A stretch of 64,000 nucleotides of DNA from Lachnospiraceae bacterium NSJ-143 (GTDB lineage Bacteria; Bacillota; Clostridia; Lachnospirales; Anaerotignaceae): positions 434,001 through 498,000 of the forward strand of contig JALIFM010000002.1 of the NCBI GenBank assembly GCA_022867625.1, read 5' to 3'. A model generated the notes under the pieces. It saw only the letters and a list, made by a program, of their open reading frames with translations. It searched no databases and was not told where the DNA came from. Made by a program: the position numbers and the translations under genes. This document shows, piece after piece, positions 7,741 to 15,454 of the stretch (positions are counted from its first letter, which is position 1; the number at the start of each line of letters is the position of its first letter).

Positions 7741-9696
7741 ATGGATAGTATGGATAGAATGAAAGAGCTTGTTTTAATTCTAAATGAAGCTTCAAAACAG
7801 TATTATCAGGAGGCAAGTCCGGTAATGACGGATTATCAGTACGACAAGCTTTACGATGAACTGTGCGAGCTTGAAAAGAACACAGGAGTTATGCTTTCGG
7901 CAAGTCCTACGCAAAAGGTAGGATATACTGTTTTAAGCGCTCTTACAAAGATAAGACATGAAAAACGAATGCTTTCCCTTGACAAAACAAAGGATATACA
8001 GAAATTAAAAAGCTGGCTTGGTGATAATGAGGGTGTACTGTCGTGGAAACTTGATGGCCTTACAATTGTGCTTAAGTATAAAAACGGCGAGCTTTTGCAG
8101 GCTGTAACCAGAGGCAACGGAGAGATTGGTGAGGATATAACCCACAATGCCAGAGTTTTTAAGAATATACCGCTTAAGATATCTTTTAACGGAGAGCTGA
8201 TTTTGAGAGGGGAAGGAGTCATCTCTTATTCGGAGTTTGAAAGGATAAACGAAACACTCCCTGATGAGGAAAGATATAAGAATCCAAGAAACCTTTGCAG
8301 CGGTACAGTACGCCAGCTTAACAGTGAGATAGCGGCTGACAGAAAGGTGACTTTCTATGCCTTTACGCTTGTTCTGGCAGAAGGAAAAGATGACTGGACA
8401 TTAAAAACCGAACAGATGAATTTTCTGGAGCAGCTTGGTTTTGATGTTGTGGAAAGCTGCATTGTAGGTTCAGAAAATATAGAGGATACAGTAAAGGACT
8501 TTGAAAGCCGTATAGAAAAAAACGATTTTGCATCTGATGGGCTTGTCCTTACTTACAACAGTATAGACTACAGCAGCTCCTTAGGTGAAACTTCAAAATT
8601 CCCTAAAGATTCTATTGCCTTTAAATGGGCAGACGAGACAGCTGAGACAGTATTGAGAGAAATTGAATGGAGTACATCGCGTACTGGGCTTATAAACCCG
8701 ATAGCCATATTTGACCCGGTTGAGCTTGAGGGAACAACTGTCAACAGGGCAAGCCTTCATAATTTGAGCATAATGGAGGATTTGTCAATAGGAGTAGGCG
8801 ACAGGATTATGGTTTATAAAGCCAATATGATAATTCCTCAGGTGGCGGAAAATCTGACCAAAAGCGGGAGCGCTGAAATACCGTTAAACTGTCCTGTCTG
8901 CGGCGGCGAAACTGAAATAAGAAAATTGAGAGACGGAAAAGCGCTTTACTGTACTAATCCAAACTGCCATGCCCAAAGGGTAATGTCACTGGCCCATTTT
9001 GTAAGTCGTGATGCTATGAATATTGAAGGCCTTTCTGAGGAGACAATAAAGAAATTTATAGATAATGGTTTTGTTGACACATATGTTGATGTATTTCGCC
9101 TTGAAAGGTTTGAGGAGGAAATAAAGTCACTGGAAGGCTTTGGTGAAAAATCATATTCCAACTTGATTAATTCAGTAGAGAAATCTAAAAATGCAGGACT
9201 TGCAAATTTTATATACGCTCTTGGAATTAACCATGTGGGCCTGAGCAACGCCAAGCTTTTGTGCAGGAATTTTGAAAATGATATTCAGAAAATATTTATG
9301 GCTACAGAGGAAGAAATCAACGCTATAGACGGTTTTGGCGAAATTATAGCGCACAGTATACACAGTTATTTCAATAATGATGAAAACAAAAAACTGCTTA
9401 CTGAGGCCTTAAAATATATAACATTCAGAACAGAGGAAAATATTTCAGCTGAGGCAGGGCTTTCGGGGCTTACATTTGTTATAACCGGTGACCTTGAAAG
9501 CTATAATAACCGAAAAGAACTCCAAAATCAGATTGAATCAATGGGTGGCAAGGTAACTGGAAGCGTTACCAAAAAAACCAGCTTCCTTATAAATAATGAC
9601 GCTTTTTCAGAATCATCCAAGAATAAAAAGGCGGCTGAGCTTGGAGTGCCTGTTATTACCGAAAATGAGTTTATAACCAGATTTATTAATAAATAG
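7741..9696 (+). CDS. ligA: NAD+-dependent DNA ligase LigA
   Basis: A 651-residue ligase sealing nicks with NAD+ in replication and repair. The adenylated lysine motif KLDG is at K103-G106, followed by the nucleotidyltransferase and OB folds (SLHNLSIMEDLSIGVGD). A four-Cys zinc finger is visible (CPVCGG ... CTNPNCHAQ), then helix-hairpin-helix repeats (EGFGEKSYSNL, IDGFGEIIAHSI) and a C-terminal BRCT domain (LSGLTFVITGDLES). All domains are present and length is normal. Start at ATG 7741 with GGGGTG upstream, 14 bases after pcrA; the same operon is likely. A GC-rich hairpin follows the gene. Confidence 0.97.
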   Translation: MDSMDRMKELVLILNEASKQYYQEASPVMTDYQYDKLYDELCELEKNTGVMLSASPTQKVGYTVLSALTKIRHEKRMLSLDKTKDIQKLKSWLGDNEGVLSWKLDGLTIVLKYKNGELLQAVTRGNGEIGEDITHNARVFKNIPLKISFNGELILRGEGVISYSEFERINETLPDEERYKNPRNLCSGTVRQLNSEIAADRKVTFYAFTLVLAEGKDDWTLKTEQMNFLEQLGFDVVESCIVGSENIEDTVKDFESRIEKNDFASDGLVLTYNSIDYSSSLGETSKFPKDSIAFKWADETAETVLREIEWSTSRTGLINPIAIFDPVELEGTTVNRASLHNLSIMEDLSIGVGDRIMVYKANMIIPQVAENLTKSGSAEIPLNCPVCGGETEIRKLRDGKALYCTNPNCHAQRVMSLAHFVSRDAMNIEGLSEETIKKFIDNGFVDTYVDVFRLERFEEEIKSLEGFGEKSYSNLINSVEKSKNAGLANFIYALGINHVGLSNAKLLCRNFENDIQKIFMATEEEINAIDGFGEIIAHSIHSYFNNDENKKLLTEALKYITFRTEENISAEAGLSGLTFVITGDLESYNNRKELQNQIESMGGKVTGSVTKKTSFLINNDAFSESSKNKKAAELGVPVITENEFITRFINK

Positions 9697-9702
9697 CAGC
9701 TG

Positions 9703-9724
9703 AGCCGCGAAAATATTCGCGGCT
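9703..9724 (+). terminator. GC-rich hairpin after ligA
   Basis: Perfect nine-bp stem (9703-9711 with 9716-9724), loop AATA. Only a short CTTTAAG follows, so the U tract is poor; it may be a weak terminator or an mRNA-end structure. Confidence 0.5.
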
Positions 9725-9768
9725 TTAAGCCGTTATATAGCTGTCTGTAAAATTATGGAGGGATGTAT

Positions 9769-10857
9769 ATGAGCATTTTGAAACCGTATCTTATAAGTTT
9801 GAGGGCTGAGGACATAACGCTTTGTGAAAACTGCATTGTTCCTGAATTTTCACCAGAAGTAAACAGTTATAAGTTTTATGTACAAAATGACATATATGGA
9901 GTAAAACTTTTTGTTGACGCACAGTCCGGAGTTAAAATATTAATAAATAATACAGAGGTGAACCCCGGCGGAGAAATGCTGATAAAGCTGAGGGAGGATT
10001 ATGAAAGCTACAGCATTGATTATTCTGAAACAGTTGAGATAATAGCCATAGGCTCCGAAGGTAAAAATACATACAAGCTTGAAATAATAAGAGAAAACGC
10101 AAAAAAAGTATATGACCTTTTTGAGCCGCATGTTTTTGAGGACACTTCAACAGGCATTAAAATGCCATATGAGATTTATTTGCCTGCAAATTATAGCTGT
10201 CAAAAGAAATATCCGCTTGTATTTGTACTGCATGGCGCCGGACAAAGGCTGCAAAGTGTTGATATGGTGCTTAAAAGATATGAGTCTGCCACAATATGGG
10301 CAAGGGATTCAGAGGCAGGTATTAATGAGTGTATAGTTGTATCACCACAGTGCGCTGAGGCCAACGGTACAGGTTGGACTTATTTTATGCGGTATTTGGA
10401 TTTGGGTGACAAAGAGGCTGAGGCCTTTAAGTTTACAAAATGGGGAGTTTCGGCATACAACCTGTTGCAGAAGATAAAAAATGAATACAGTGTGGATTTA
10501 AAAAGGATATACCTTACGGGAGTGTCAATGGGAGGCTTTGGCACATTTGAGATGGCAGTTGAGCATACGGATGAGTTTGCAGCGATAGTGCCTGTCTGTG
10601 GAGGCGCAAATCCGGAAAAAATAGAAAAATTAAAAGGCCTTCCTATGTGGATTTTCCATGCTGTTGATGACCCTGTTGTTGATTATAATATGTGGTGTGT
10701 TCCAACAATTAAAGCTCTTGACAAAGCGGGAATAGAATATAAAAAAACCATTTATACCGAAGGCAGGATTTTTTACCCGTCAGGACATTTTTCATGGACA
10801 CCGGCTTACGCGAATAAAGAAATGAGAGAATGGCTGTTTAAACAACAAAGGCAATAA
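9769..10857 (+). CDS. Alpha/beta-hydrolase esterase with N-terminal beta-sandwich domain
   Basis: A 362-residue, apparently cytoplasmic protein (no signal peptide). Residues 1-110 look like a cadherin-like/F5-8-like beta-sandwich (SPEVNSYKFYV ... NTYKLEIIRE). Residues 115-360 are an esterase D/PHB-depolymerase-like hydrolase: oxyanion HGAG near 153, nucleophile elbow GVSMGG with Ser253, an acidic residue in HAVDDPV near 300, and His in SGHFSW near 340. The catalytic triad is complete; the substrate is unknown, with acyl or feruloyl-type esters possible. ATG 9769 is preferred over ATG 9763 because GGAGGG directly abuts the earlier codon. A VOC protein follows 32 bases later. Confidence 0.85.
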   Translation: MSILKPYLISLRAEDITLCENCIVPEFSPEVNSYKFYVQNDIYGVKLFVDAQSGVKILINNTEVNPGGEMLIKLREDYESYSIDYSETVEIIAIGSEGKNTYKLEIIRENAKKVYDLFEPHVFEDTSTGIKMPYEIYLPANYSCQKKYPLVFVLHGAGQRLQSVDMVLKRYESATIWARDSEAGINECIVVSPQCAEANGTGWTYFMRYLDLGDKEAEAFKFTKWGVSAYNLLQKIKNEYSVDLKRIYLTGVSMGGFGTFEMAVEHTDEFAAIVPVCGGANPEKIEKLKGLPMWIFHAVDDPVVDYNMWCVPTIKALDKAGIEYKKTIYTEGRIFYPSGHFSWTPAYANKEMREWLFKQQRQ

Positions 10858-10889
10858 GCGTGATGGCTATGTATATAAGGAGATGAAAT

Positions 10890-11357
10890 ATGAAGCTGAA
10901 AAATATGCTGCTGGTTGTTGAGGATATGGAAAGGTCAAAACAGTTTTATAAAGAAGCTTTAGGTCTTAGGGTAATTATGGATTTTGGCAGCAATATAACC
11001 CTTACCGGAGGTCTGAGCCTCCAGACTAAAGAAAGCTGGCTAAATTTTATTGGAGTGTCAAAAGACTATGTTGAGTTTGGGGGTAGGGATTGTGAGGTTT
11101 ATTTTGAGGAGGATAATTTTGACGAATTTATAGAAAAATTAAGCGGCCTTAAAAACATTGAATATGTTCACAAAGCAGTTGAGCACAGCTGGGGCCAGAG
11201 GGCTGTAAGGTTCTATGACCCGGATTTGCATATAATTGAAGTTGGCGAAAATATAAAAGCGGTATGCAGGCGTTTTATTGAAAGCGGAATGACAGACGAG
11301 GAGGTCTCAAAGAGGATGGACGTGCCTGTAAAGTTTGTCAATGCCTGCAAGCGGTAA
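10890..11357 (+). CDS. VOC (glyoxalase/bleomycin-resistance fold) protein
   Basis: A 155-residue cytoplasmic protein. Residues 1-120 have the two beta-alpha-beta-beta-beta modules of the vicinal oxygen chelate fold, opening with MLLVVEDMERSKQFYKEALG and closing with RFYDPDLHIIEVGE, the Glu usually being a metal ligand. The last 35 residues (VCRRFIESGMTDEEVSKRM) are a helical extension common in Clostridial homologues. AAGGAGATG precedes the ATG. Likely co-transcribed with the esterase upstream. Metal use and substrate cannot be read from sequence; true glyoxalase I activity is only one of many possibilities. Confidence 0.88.
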   Translation: MKLKNMLLVVEDMERSKQFYKEALGLRVIMDFGSNITLTGGLSLQTKESWLNFIGVSKDYVEFGGRDCEVYFEEDNFDEFIEKLSGLKNIEYVHKAVEHSWGQRAVRFYDPDLHIIEVGENIKAVCRRFIESGMTDEEVSKRMDVPVKFVNACKR

Positions 11358-11366
11358 TTTACAAAG

Positions 11367-11397
11367 AAAAAAGAGTCTGGGGTTTGGACTCTTTTTT
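11367..11397 (+). terminator. Terminator after the VOC gene
   Basis: Perfect 11-bp stem (11367-11377 with 11387-11397), nine-base loop, with the 3' arm ending in six T. Confidence 0.92.
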
Positions 11398-11404
11398 ATA
11401 TTTA

Positions 11405-11490
11405 GCGGCGTTCTGCAGTTTGTGAGAGCTGTGAGCGTTGATTTTGGTTTAAAGAGAGTTTATAAATTACCTGATTTAAAAGAACGCCGC
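11405..11490. repeat. Ten-bp perfect inverted repeat, 66-base interior
   Basis: GCGGCGTTCT at 11405-11414 and its exact complement AGAACGCCGC at 11481-11490 enclose 66 bases between the convergent VOC and DUF2325 genes. The GC-rich arms stand out in AT-rich intergenic DNA. It could close a structured 3' UTR of the leftward DUF2325 transcript, which has no other visible terminator, or a small RNA. Function unknown. Confidence 0.5.
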
Positions 11491-11502
11491 GTCAGGCCGA
11501 AT

Positions 11503-11784
11503 CTAAACACAATACTCAGATAGTATATTGTGCAGTGCTGATGAGGAACTTGTATGGCTTCTGGCGATTTTTATGTCATATTTCTTTGCGGTTTGTACTG
11601 CACTTTTAACCATAATGTGAGAAACAGTGCTGGTAAATAAAACTATAAGGTCAGGGCTGCCGATATGCGATTTAAAATTTCCGGGAAGCTGTGTAAATAC
11701 TTTGGCCTTACAGTTATATTTCTGGCACACATCCATGTATTGTCTTGTCATTCTGTCATTCCCACCTACTATTACTACACTCAT
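11503..11784 (-). CDS. DUF2325 family protein
   Basis: A 93-residue cytoplasmic protein matching DUF2325 (PF10087): it begins MSVVIVGGNDRMTRQY, a Rossmann-like start with a glycine turn, then a PDLIVLFTSTVSH middle and a Ser-rich SHTSSSSAL near the end, the typical family layout. AGGAGG is seven bases before ATG 11784. It is divergent from feoA across a 230-base region carrying promoters and operator-like repeats on both sides, so it is probably part of the same metal regulon. Molecular function is unknown; the fold suggests binding of a nucleotide or small molecule. Confidence 0.85.
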   Translation of the reverse strand: MSVVIVGGNDRMTRQYMDVCQKYNCKAKVFTQLPGNFKSHIGSPDLIVLFTSTVSHIMVKSAVQTAKKYDIKIARSHTSSSSALHNILSEYCV

Positions 11785-11819
11785 AAAATACCTCCTTGTT
11801 GAATAATCTGAGTTGTCTA

Positions 11820-11863
11820 TTGCTAACTAATGGAATCATATCATCTTGAGTTGTATATGTCAA
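11820..11863 (-). promoter_or_regulatory. Promoter of the DUF2325 gene with operator half site
   Basis: Leftward -35 TTGACA (complement of 11858-11863), 17 bases, -10 TATGAT (complement of 11835-11840). On the same strand TTAGTTA (within complement of 11820-11830) lies at the predicted start point and matches the half sites found beside the divergent feo promoter. Confidence 0.7.
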
Positions 11864-11890
11864 TAATAAATTAGATATTTTAAATTATAA

Positions 11891-11972
11891 TTAGTTATAA
11901 GTAATTTATTTTAGCTTGCGTATTGACAAATTATAACTTTAATGATAATCTGTTTTTGTTAGCTATAACTAA
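11891..11972 (+). promoter_or_regulatory. feo promoter and paired operator-like sites
   Basis: Promoter: -35 TTGACA 11923-11928, 17 bases, -10 TAATCT 11946-11951. Two similar imperfect palindromes flank it: TTAGTTATAAGTAA at 11891-11904 and TTAGCTATAACTAA at 11959-11972, the second lying at the transcription start. The pattern TTAGyTATArsTAA resembles half sites of DtxR/MntR-family metal repressors but is not a textbook match. Fur-like half sites TGATAAT also occur at 11943-11949 and 11987-11993. Iron- or manganese-dependent repression is inferred from the gene content downstream; which regulator binds is open. Confidence 0.6.
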
Positions 11973-12017
11973 TAACATTTGCATTATGATAATTTATAAT
12001 ATAAAGGAGCTGGTATT

Positions 12018-12227
12018 ATGCCTTTAACTATGGCTAAAACAGGTGATGAAAATACCATTAAAAAAATCGGAGGAAAAGACGATGTCCGCAGGTTTCTGGC
12101 AAATCTGGGATTTGTGGAAGGAGTAAACGTAAAAGTAATAACGGCTATAGATGGAAATGTCATAGTTGAGGTAAAAGGCTCAAGGGTTGCTGTCAGCAGA
12201 CAGATGGCACAAAAAATTATGGTTTGA
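12018..12227 (+). CDS. feoA: Ferrous iron transport protein FeoA (first copy)
   Basis: A 69-residue SH3-like cytoplasmic protein of the FeoA family: helix RRFLANLGFVEGVNVKVI followed by IVEVKGSRVAVSRQMAQKI, the standard beta-barrel end with its Val-Ser-Arg turn. FeoA supports FeoB, probably by modulating its G-domain or complex assembly at the inner face of the membrane. AAAGGAGC precedes ATG. First gene of a feoA-feoA-feoB-Cys-rich peptide transcript. The N-terminal MPLTMAKTGDENTIKKIGG is typical of the shorter Clostridial FeoA type. Confidence 0.92.
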   Translation: MPLTMAKTGDENTIKKIGGKDDVRRFLANLGFVEGVNVKVITAIDGNVIVEVKGSRVAVSRQMAQKIMV

Positions 12228-12341
12228 TATCCGCATTAAAGCGGCATATGGCATAGATTGTTTTGGACAGTGATAATGCTGTCAGCTGCTTTACCAGACA
12301 TATTGAGCAGTACATAAAATTAATATTTGGGAGGAATTTTC

Positions 12342-12560
12342 ATGACTTTAAAAGACGCTGCTGTTGGCAGTAAGGTTAAGGTAATCAAAATTGAAGGACA
12401 GGGAGCGGTAAAAAGGCGTATTATGGACATGGGTATAACAAAGGGTATAGAGGTGATTATAAGAAAAGTAGCACCTCTTGGCGACCCTGTTGAGGTCACT
12501 GTCAGAGGATATGAGCTATCTTTAAGGAAGGCTGATGCTCAAATGATACTTGTAGAGTAA
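12342..12560 (+). CDS. feoA: Ferrous iron transport protein FeoA (second copy)
   Basis: A 72-residue FeoA-family SH3-like protein: MTLKDAAVGSKVKVIKIEG, then KRRIMDMGITKGIEVIIRKVAPLGDP-type core and VRGYELSLRKADAQMI end. This copy follows the classical FeoA pattern more closely than the first. ATG 12342 is chosen because GGGAGGAA lies seven bases upstream; an earlier in-frame TTG is not supported. Two feoA genes before one feoB are common in Clostridia and may give a heteromeric FeoA pair. The 114-base gap from the first copy contains two small hairpins (CCGC-GCGG near 12233; GACAG-CTGTC near 12270). Confidence 0.9.
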   Translation: MTLKDAAVGSKVKVIKIEGQGAVKRRIMDMGITKGIEVIIRKVAPLGDPVEVTVRGYELSLRKADAQMILVE

Positions 12561-12593
12561 AGGGGTTATTTTTGCAGCATAGTTAGTATATAT

Positions 12594-12625
12594 TAATTTA
12601 TATTATAAAAACATAATATAAATTA
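12594..12625 (+). other. AT-only hairpin between feoA and feoB
   Basis: A perfect 13-bp stem made only of A and T (12594-12606 with 12613-12625), loop AAAAAC, within the feoA-feoB gap, followed by TCTTTATATAATTTTATTT. It could be a weak attenuator, a processing/stability element, or an operator palindrome. Confidence 0.5.
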
Positions 12626-12663
12626 TCTTTATATAATTTTATTTGCATGAGGGGGAAATTAAA

Positions 12664-15090
12664 ATGATTAAAATAGCTCTTGCGGGAAATCCAAACTGCG
12701 GCAAGACTACTCTTTTTAACGCTCTTACCGGCTCAAACCAGTTTGTTGGAAACTGGCCCGGAGTTACGGTAGAGAAAAAGGAAGGAAAGCTTAAAGGGAA
12801 TAAAGACGTTGTTATTGTTGACCTTCCGGGTATATATTCACTTTCTCCGTATACCCTTGAGGAGGTTATAGCCAGAAACTATCTTATATCTGAAAGACCA
12901 GATGCCATACTCAATATTATAGACGGAACAAACCTTGAGCGTAATCTTTATCTTACAACTCAGCTTACAGAGCTTGGTATTCCAGTTGTTATAGCGGTTA
13001 ATATGATAGATGCAGTAAGAAAATCCGGTGACATTATCAACACTGATGTACTCTCAAAAAAAACTGGCTGCAAGGTAATAGAAATTTCTGCTCTTAAAGG
13101 TGAAAATATTATGGAGGCTGCCGGGGAAGCTGTTAAAACTGCAAAGGGAGAATTGGCCGCCAAGCCTCAGCATACTTTTAATAAAGAAATTGAAGATGTG
13201 CTTGACGCTATAGAGTCAAAGCTTGACGGCAGCATTGAACCAGAGCAGAGAAGGTTTTTTGCTATAAAGCTCTTTGAAAGGGACATCAAAATAAAAGGCT
13301 TGATAAAAAATCTGCCAAATGTAGAGGAACTTATAATGGCAGCCGAAGAAAAGTTTGACGATGACAGTGAAAGTATAATTACAAACGAAAGGTACATATA
13401 TATTTCTTCAATAATAGATAGCTGCTATAAGAAAAAGAATAAAGAAAAGCTTTCAGGCTCCGACCGGATAGACAGGATTGTGACAAACCGAATACTGGCT
13501 CTGCCAATATTCGCTGTTGTTATGTTTATTGTTTATTATGTTTCGGTAACCACGGTAGGAACAATAGCCACTGACTGGGCTAACGATGGTGTTTTTGGAG
13601 ATGGCTGGTTCTTTTTAGGGCAAGGTTCGGCATCTTACGGAGAAGCTTTAGAAGAATATGATACTGCCCAGACAGAGATAGAGGCATTTTTGGAAGCAGC
13701 AGAAGATGCTGGGCTTAATATTGAGGCTTCGGATTTTATAGAGAAGGCTTCAGCCGCTGGAATAGAAGGCAAAGCGGAGTTTTACGATGACGAGGGAAAC
13801 GTTGAAAATGTATTTAATATTGATACAGACGCATACCTTGAGGCTTCAGAAATAGAGGAGCCTGAACCTTCGGAATTCGGTCCGTATATACCTGGCATAC
13901 CTGTTGTGCTTGAAAATTTCCTGGTGTCGATTAACTGCGCTCAGTGGCTTCAGGATTTAATACTCAACGGTATTGTTGCCGGAGTTGGCGCGGTGCTGGG
14001 CTTTGTTCCTCAGATGCTTATACTGTTCATATTCCTTGCCTTCCTTGAGGCCTGTGGATATATGGCTAGGGTCGCGTTTATAATGGACAGAATTTTCAGA
14101 AAATTCGGTTTGTCAGGAAAATCATTTATCCCTATGCTTATAGGCTCGGGCTGTGGTGTTCCGGGAATTATGGCTTCAAGGACAATAGAAAACGACAGGG
14201 ACAGAAAAATGACTGTAATGACAACAACCTTTGTTCCATGCGGAGCGAAACTTCCGATAATAGCTCTTATTTCTGGGGCAATGTTCGGCGGAGCGTGGTG
14301 GGTAGCGCCAAGTGCATATTTTGTAGGTATTGCGGCTATTATCTGCTCAGGTATAATTCTTAAAAAGACAAGGGCCTTTGCCGGAGAGCCGGCTCCGTTT
14401 GTAATGGAGCTACCGCCTTATCATATGCCGACAGTTGGAAATGTTTTGAGAAGCATGTGGGAAAGGGGCTGGTCGTTTATTAAGAAAGCCGGTACAATTA
14501 TCCTGCTTGCAACAATATTTGTATGGTTTACATCAGGCTATGGATTTACTGACGGTGTATTTGGGCCAAGTGATATGGAAAACAGCATACTTGCCATGAT
14601 TGGAAATGTTGTATGCGTAATATTTGCTCCTCTTGGCTGGGGCGATTGGAAAGCGACAGTTGCCGCTGTCACAGGTCTAATTGCAAAGGAGAACGTAGTA
14701 GGAACAATGGGAGTGCTCTATGGAGGCTTTGAGGAAGTGGCGGAAAACGGCTGGGAAGTATGGGCCAATCTACAGGCAGCGTATACACCTGTAGCCGCAT
14801 ATTCATTCCTTGTGTTCAACCTTCTATGCGCGCCATGCTTTGCTGCTATGGGAGCGATAAAAAGAGAAATGAATAATGTTAAATGGTTTGCAGCAGCTAT
14901 TGCTTATCAGACAGTCCTTGCATACTGCGCGTCTCTTTGTGTTTACCAGATAGGGACATTTATTTCAACCGGTGTTTTTGAAATAGGCACAGCGGCAGGA
15001 TTTTTACTGATAGCGGTATTCATTTATCTGCTTTTAAGAAAGTACAAACAGAGCACAACATTAGAAACAAAAATATCGGTTAATGTATAA
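12664..15090 (+). CDS. feoB: Ferrous iron transporter FeoB
   Basis: An 808-residue GTPase-coupled membrane permease importing Fe2+. The cytoplasmic G domain shows G1 GNPNCGKT (8-15), G3 DLPGIYS and G4 NMID, then a helical regulatory domain to about residue 270. Membrane core signatures follow: FLEACGYMARVAF, IGSGCGVPGIMASR and FVPCGAKLPI, the Gate motifs with conserved Cys. Between the first membrane helix (ALPIFAVVMFIVYYVSV) and the next lies an acidic extracytoplasmic insert of roughly 120 residues, making the protein longer than enterobacterial FeoB. ATG 12664 follows GAGGGGG; an upstream TTG is rejected. A Cys-rich membrane peptide follows. Confidence 0.97.
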   Translation: MIKIALAGNPNCGKTTLFNALTGSNQFVGNWPGVTVEKKEGKLKGNKDVVIVDLPGIYSLSPYTLEEVIARNYLISERPDAILNIIDGTNLERNLYLTTQLTELGIPVVIAVNMIDAVRKSGDIINTDVLSKKTGCKVIEISALKGENIMEAAGEAVKTAKGELAAKPQHTFNKEIEDVLDAIESKLDGSIEPEQRRFFAIKLFERDIKIKGLIKNLPNVEELIMAAEEKFDDDSESIITNERYIYISSIIDSCYKKKNKEKLSGSDRIDRIVTNRILALPIFAVVMFIVYYVSVTTVGTIATDWANDGVFGDGWFFLGQGSASYGEALEEYDTAQTEIEAFLEAAEDAGLNIEASDFIEKASAAGIEGKAEFYDDEGNVENVFNIDTDAYLEASEIEEPEPSEFGPYIPGIPVVLENFLVSINCAQWLQDLILNGIVAGVGAVLGFVPQMLILFIFLAFLEACGYMARVAFIMDRIFRKFGLSGKSFIPMLIGSGCGVPGIMASRTIENDRDRKMTVMTTTFVPCGAKLPIIALISGAMFGGAWWVAPSAYFVGIAAIICSGIILKKTRAFAGEPAPFVMELPPYHMPTVGNVLRSMWERGWSFIKKAGTIILLATIFVWFTSGYGFTDGVFGPSDMENSILAMIGNVVCVIFAPLGWGDWKATVAAVTGLIAKENVVGTMGVLYGGFEEVAENGWEVWANLQAAYTPVAAYSFLVFNLLCAPCFAAMGAIKREMNNVKWFAAAIAYQTVLAYCASLCVYQIGTFISTGVFEIGTAAGFLLIAVFIYLLLRKYKQSTTLETKISVNV

Positions 15091-15117
15091 TCAATCAGGA
15101 CAAAGGCGGAGGTAATA

Positions 15118-15267
15118 ATGGGAACCTTTATAGTTTTGCTCTTTGTAATTGCGGCGGTTATCCTTGCGGTAAGGTCAATTTATAAAGATAAGAAGAACGG
15201 GAAGTCATGTGCCGGCTGCTCAGGAAACTGCGGCTGCTGCCATGAACATATAAATAAAGCTAACTGA
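15118..15267 (+). CDS. FeoB-associated Cys-rich membrane protein
   Basis: A 49-residue peptide: one N-terminal membrane helix (FIVLLFVIAAVILAVRSIY), a short Lys-rich stretch, then SCAGCSGNCGCCHEH with five Cys and two His. This layout is that of the FeoB-associated Cys-rich membrane protein family (PF12669). GGCGGAGG lies seven bases before ATG and the gene starts 27 bases after feoB, so it belongs to the feo transcript. It probably binds or hands over iron at the membrane face; the exact role is not established for the family. Confidence 0.9.
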   Translation: MGTFIVLLFVIAAVILAVRSIYKDKKNGKSCAGCSGNCGCCHEHINKAN

Positions 15268-15278
15268 AAAAATAATTC

Positions 15279-15310
15279 TGAAAGCCACCAAAACTGCTGG
15301 TGGCTTTTTG
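15279..15310 (+). terminator. Terminator of the feo operon
   Basis: Ten-bp stem AAAGCCACCA/TGGTGGCTTT (15281-15290 with 15298-15307) followed by T residues. Confidence 0.9.
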
Positions 15311-15400
15311 CTGCTACTATATATTTTTGGATTTAAACCTGCTGTCAGCCAATAAATTTTTTGTATATATAACTTAACAGTAGAATTATTATCTGTTATG

Positions 15401-15428
15401 TGGTAGAATTTAGCAAACAACGTGTTTG
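15401..15428 (+). promoter_or_regulatory. Extended -10 promoter and palindrome before the solute-binding lipoprotein
   Basis: TGGTAGAAT (15401-15409) fits an extended -10. Immediately downstream, at the likely transcription start, is the perfect palindrome CAAACA-ACG-TGTTTG (15414-15428), with the central CG seen in LacI-family operators. A sugar-responsive repressor is the simplest reading, given the sugar-binding-type protein encoded next; not proven. Confidence 0.5.
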
Positions 15429-15454
15429 TATTATAAATGTTTGGGGAGATAATT

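Noticed and set aside
11923-11993. Classical Fur box in front of feoA
   Set aside because: TGATAAT half sites occur at 11943 and 11987 but do not form a 7-1-7 palindrome; the TTAG-type repeats are better operator candidates.
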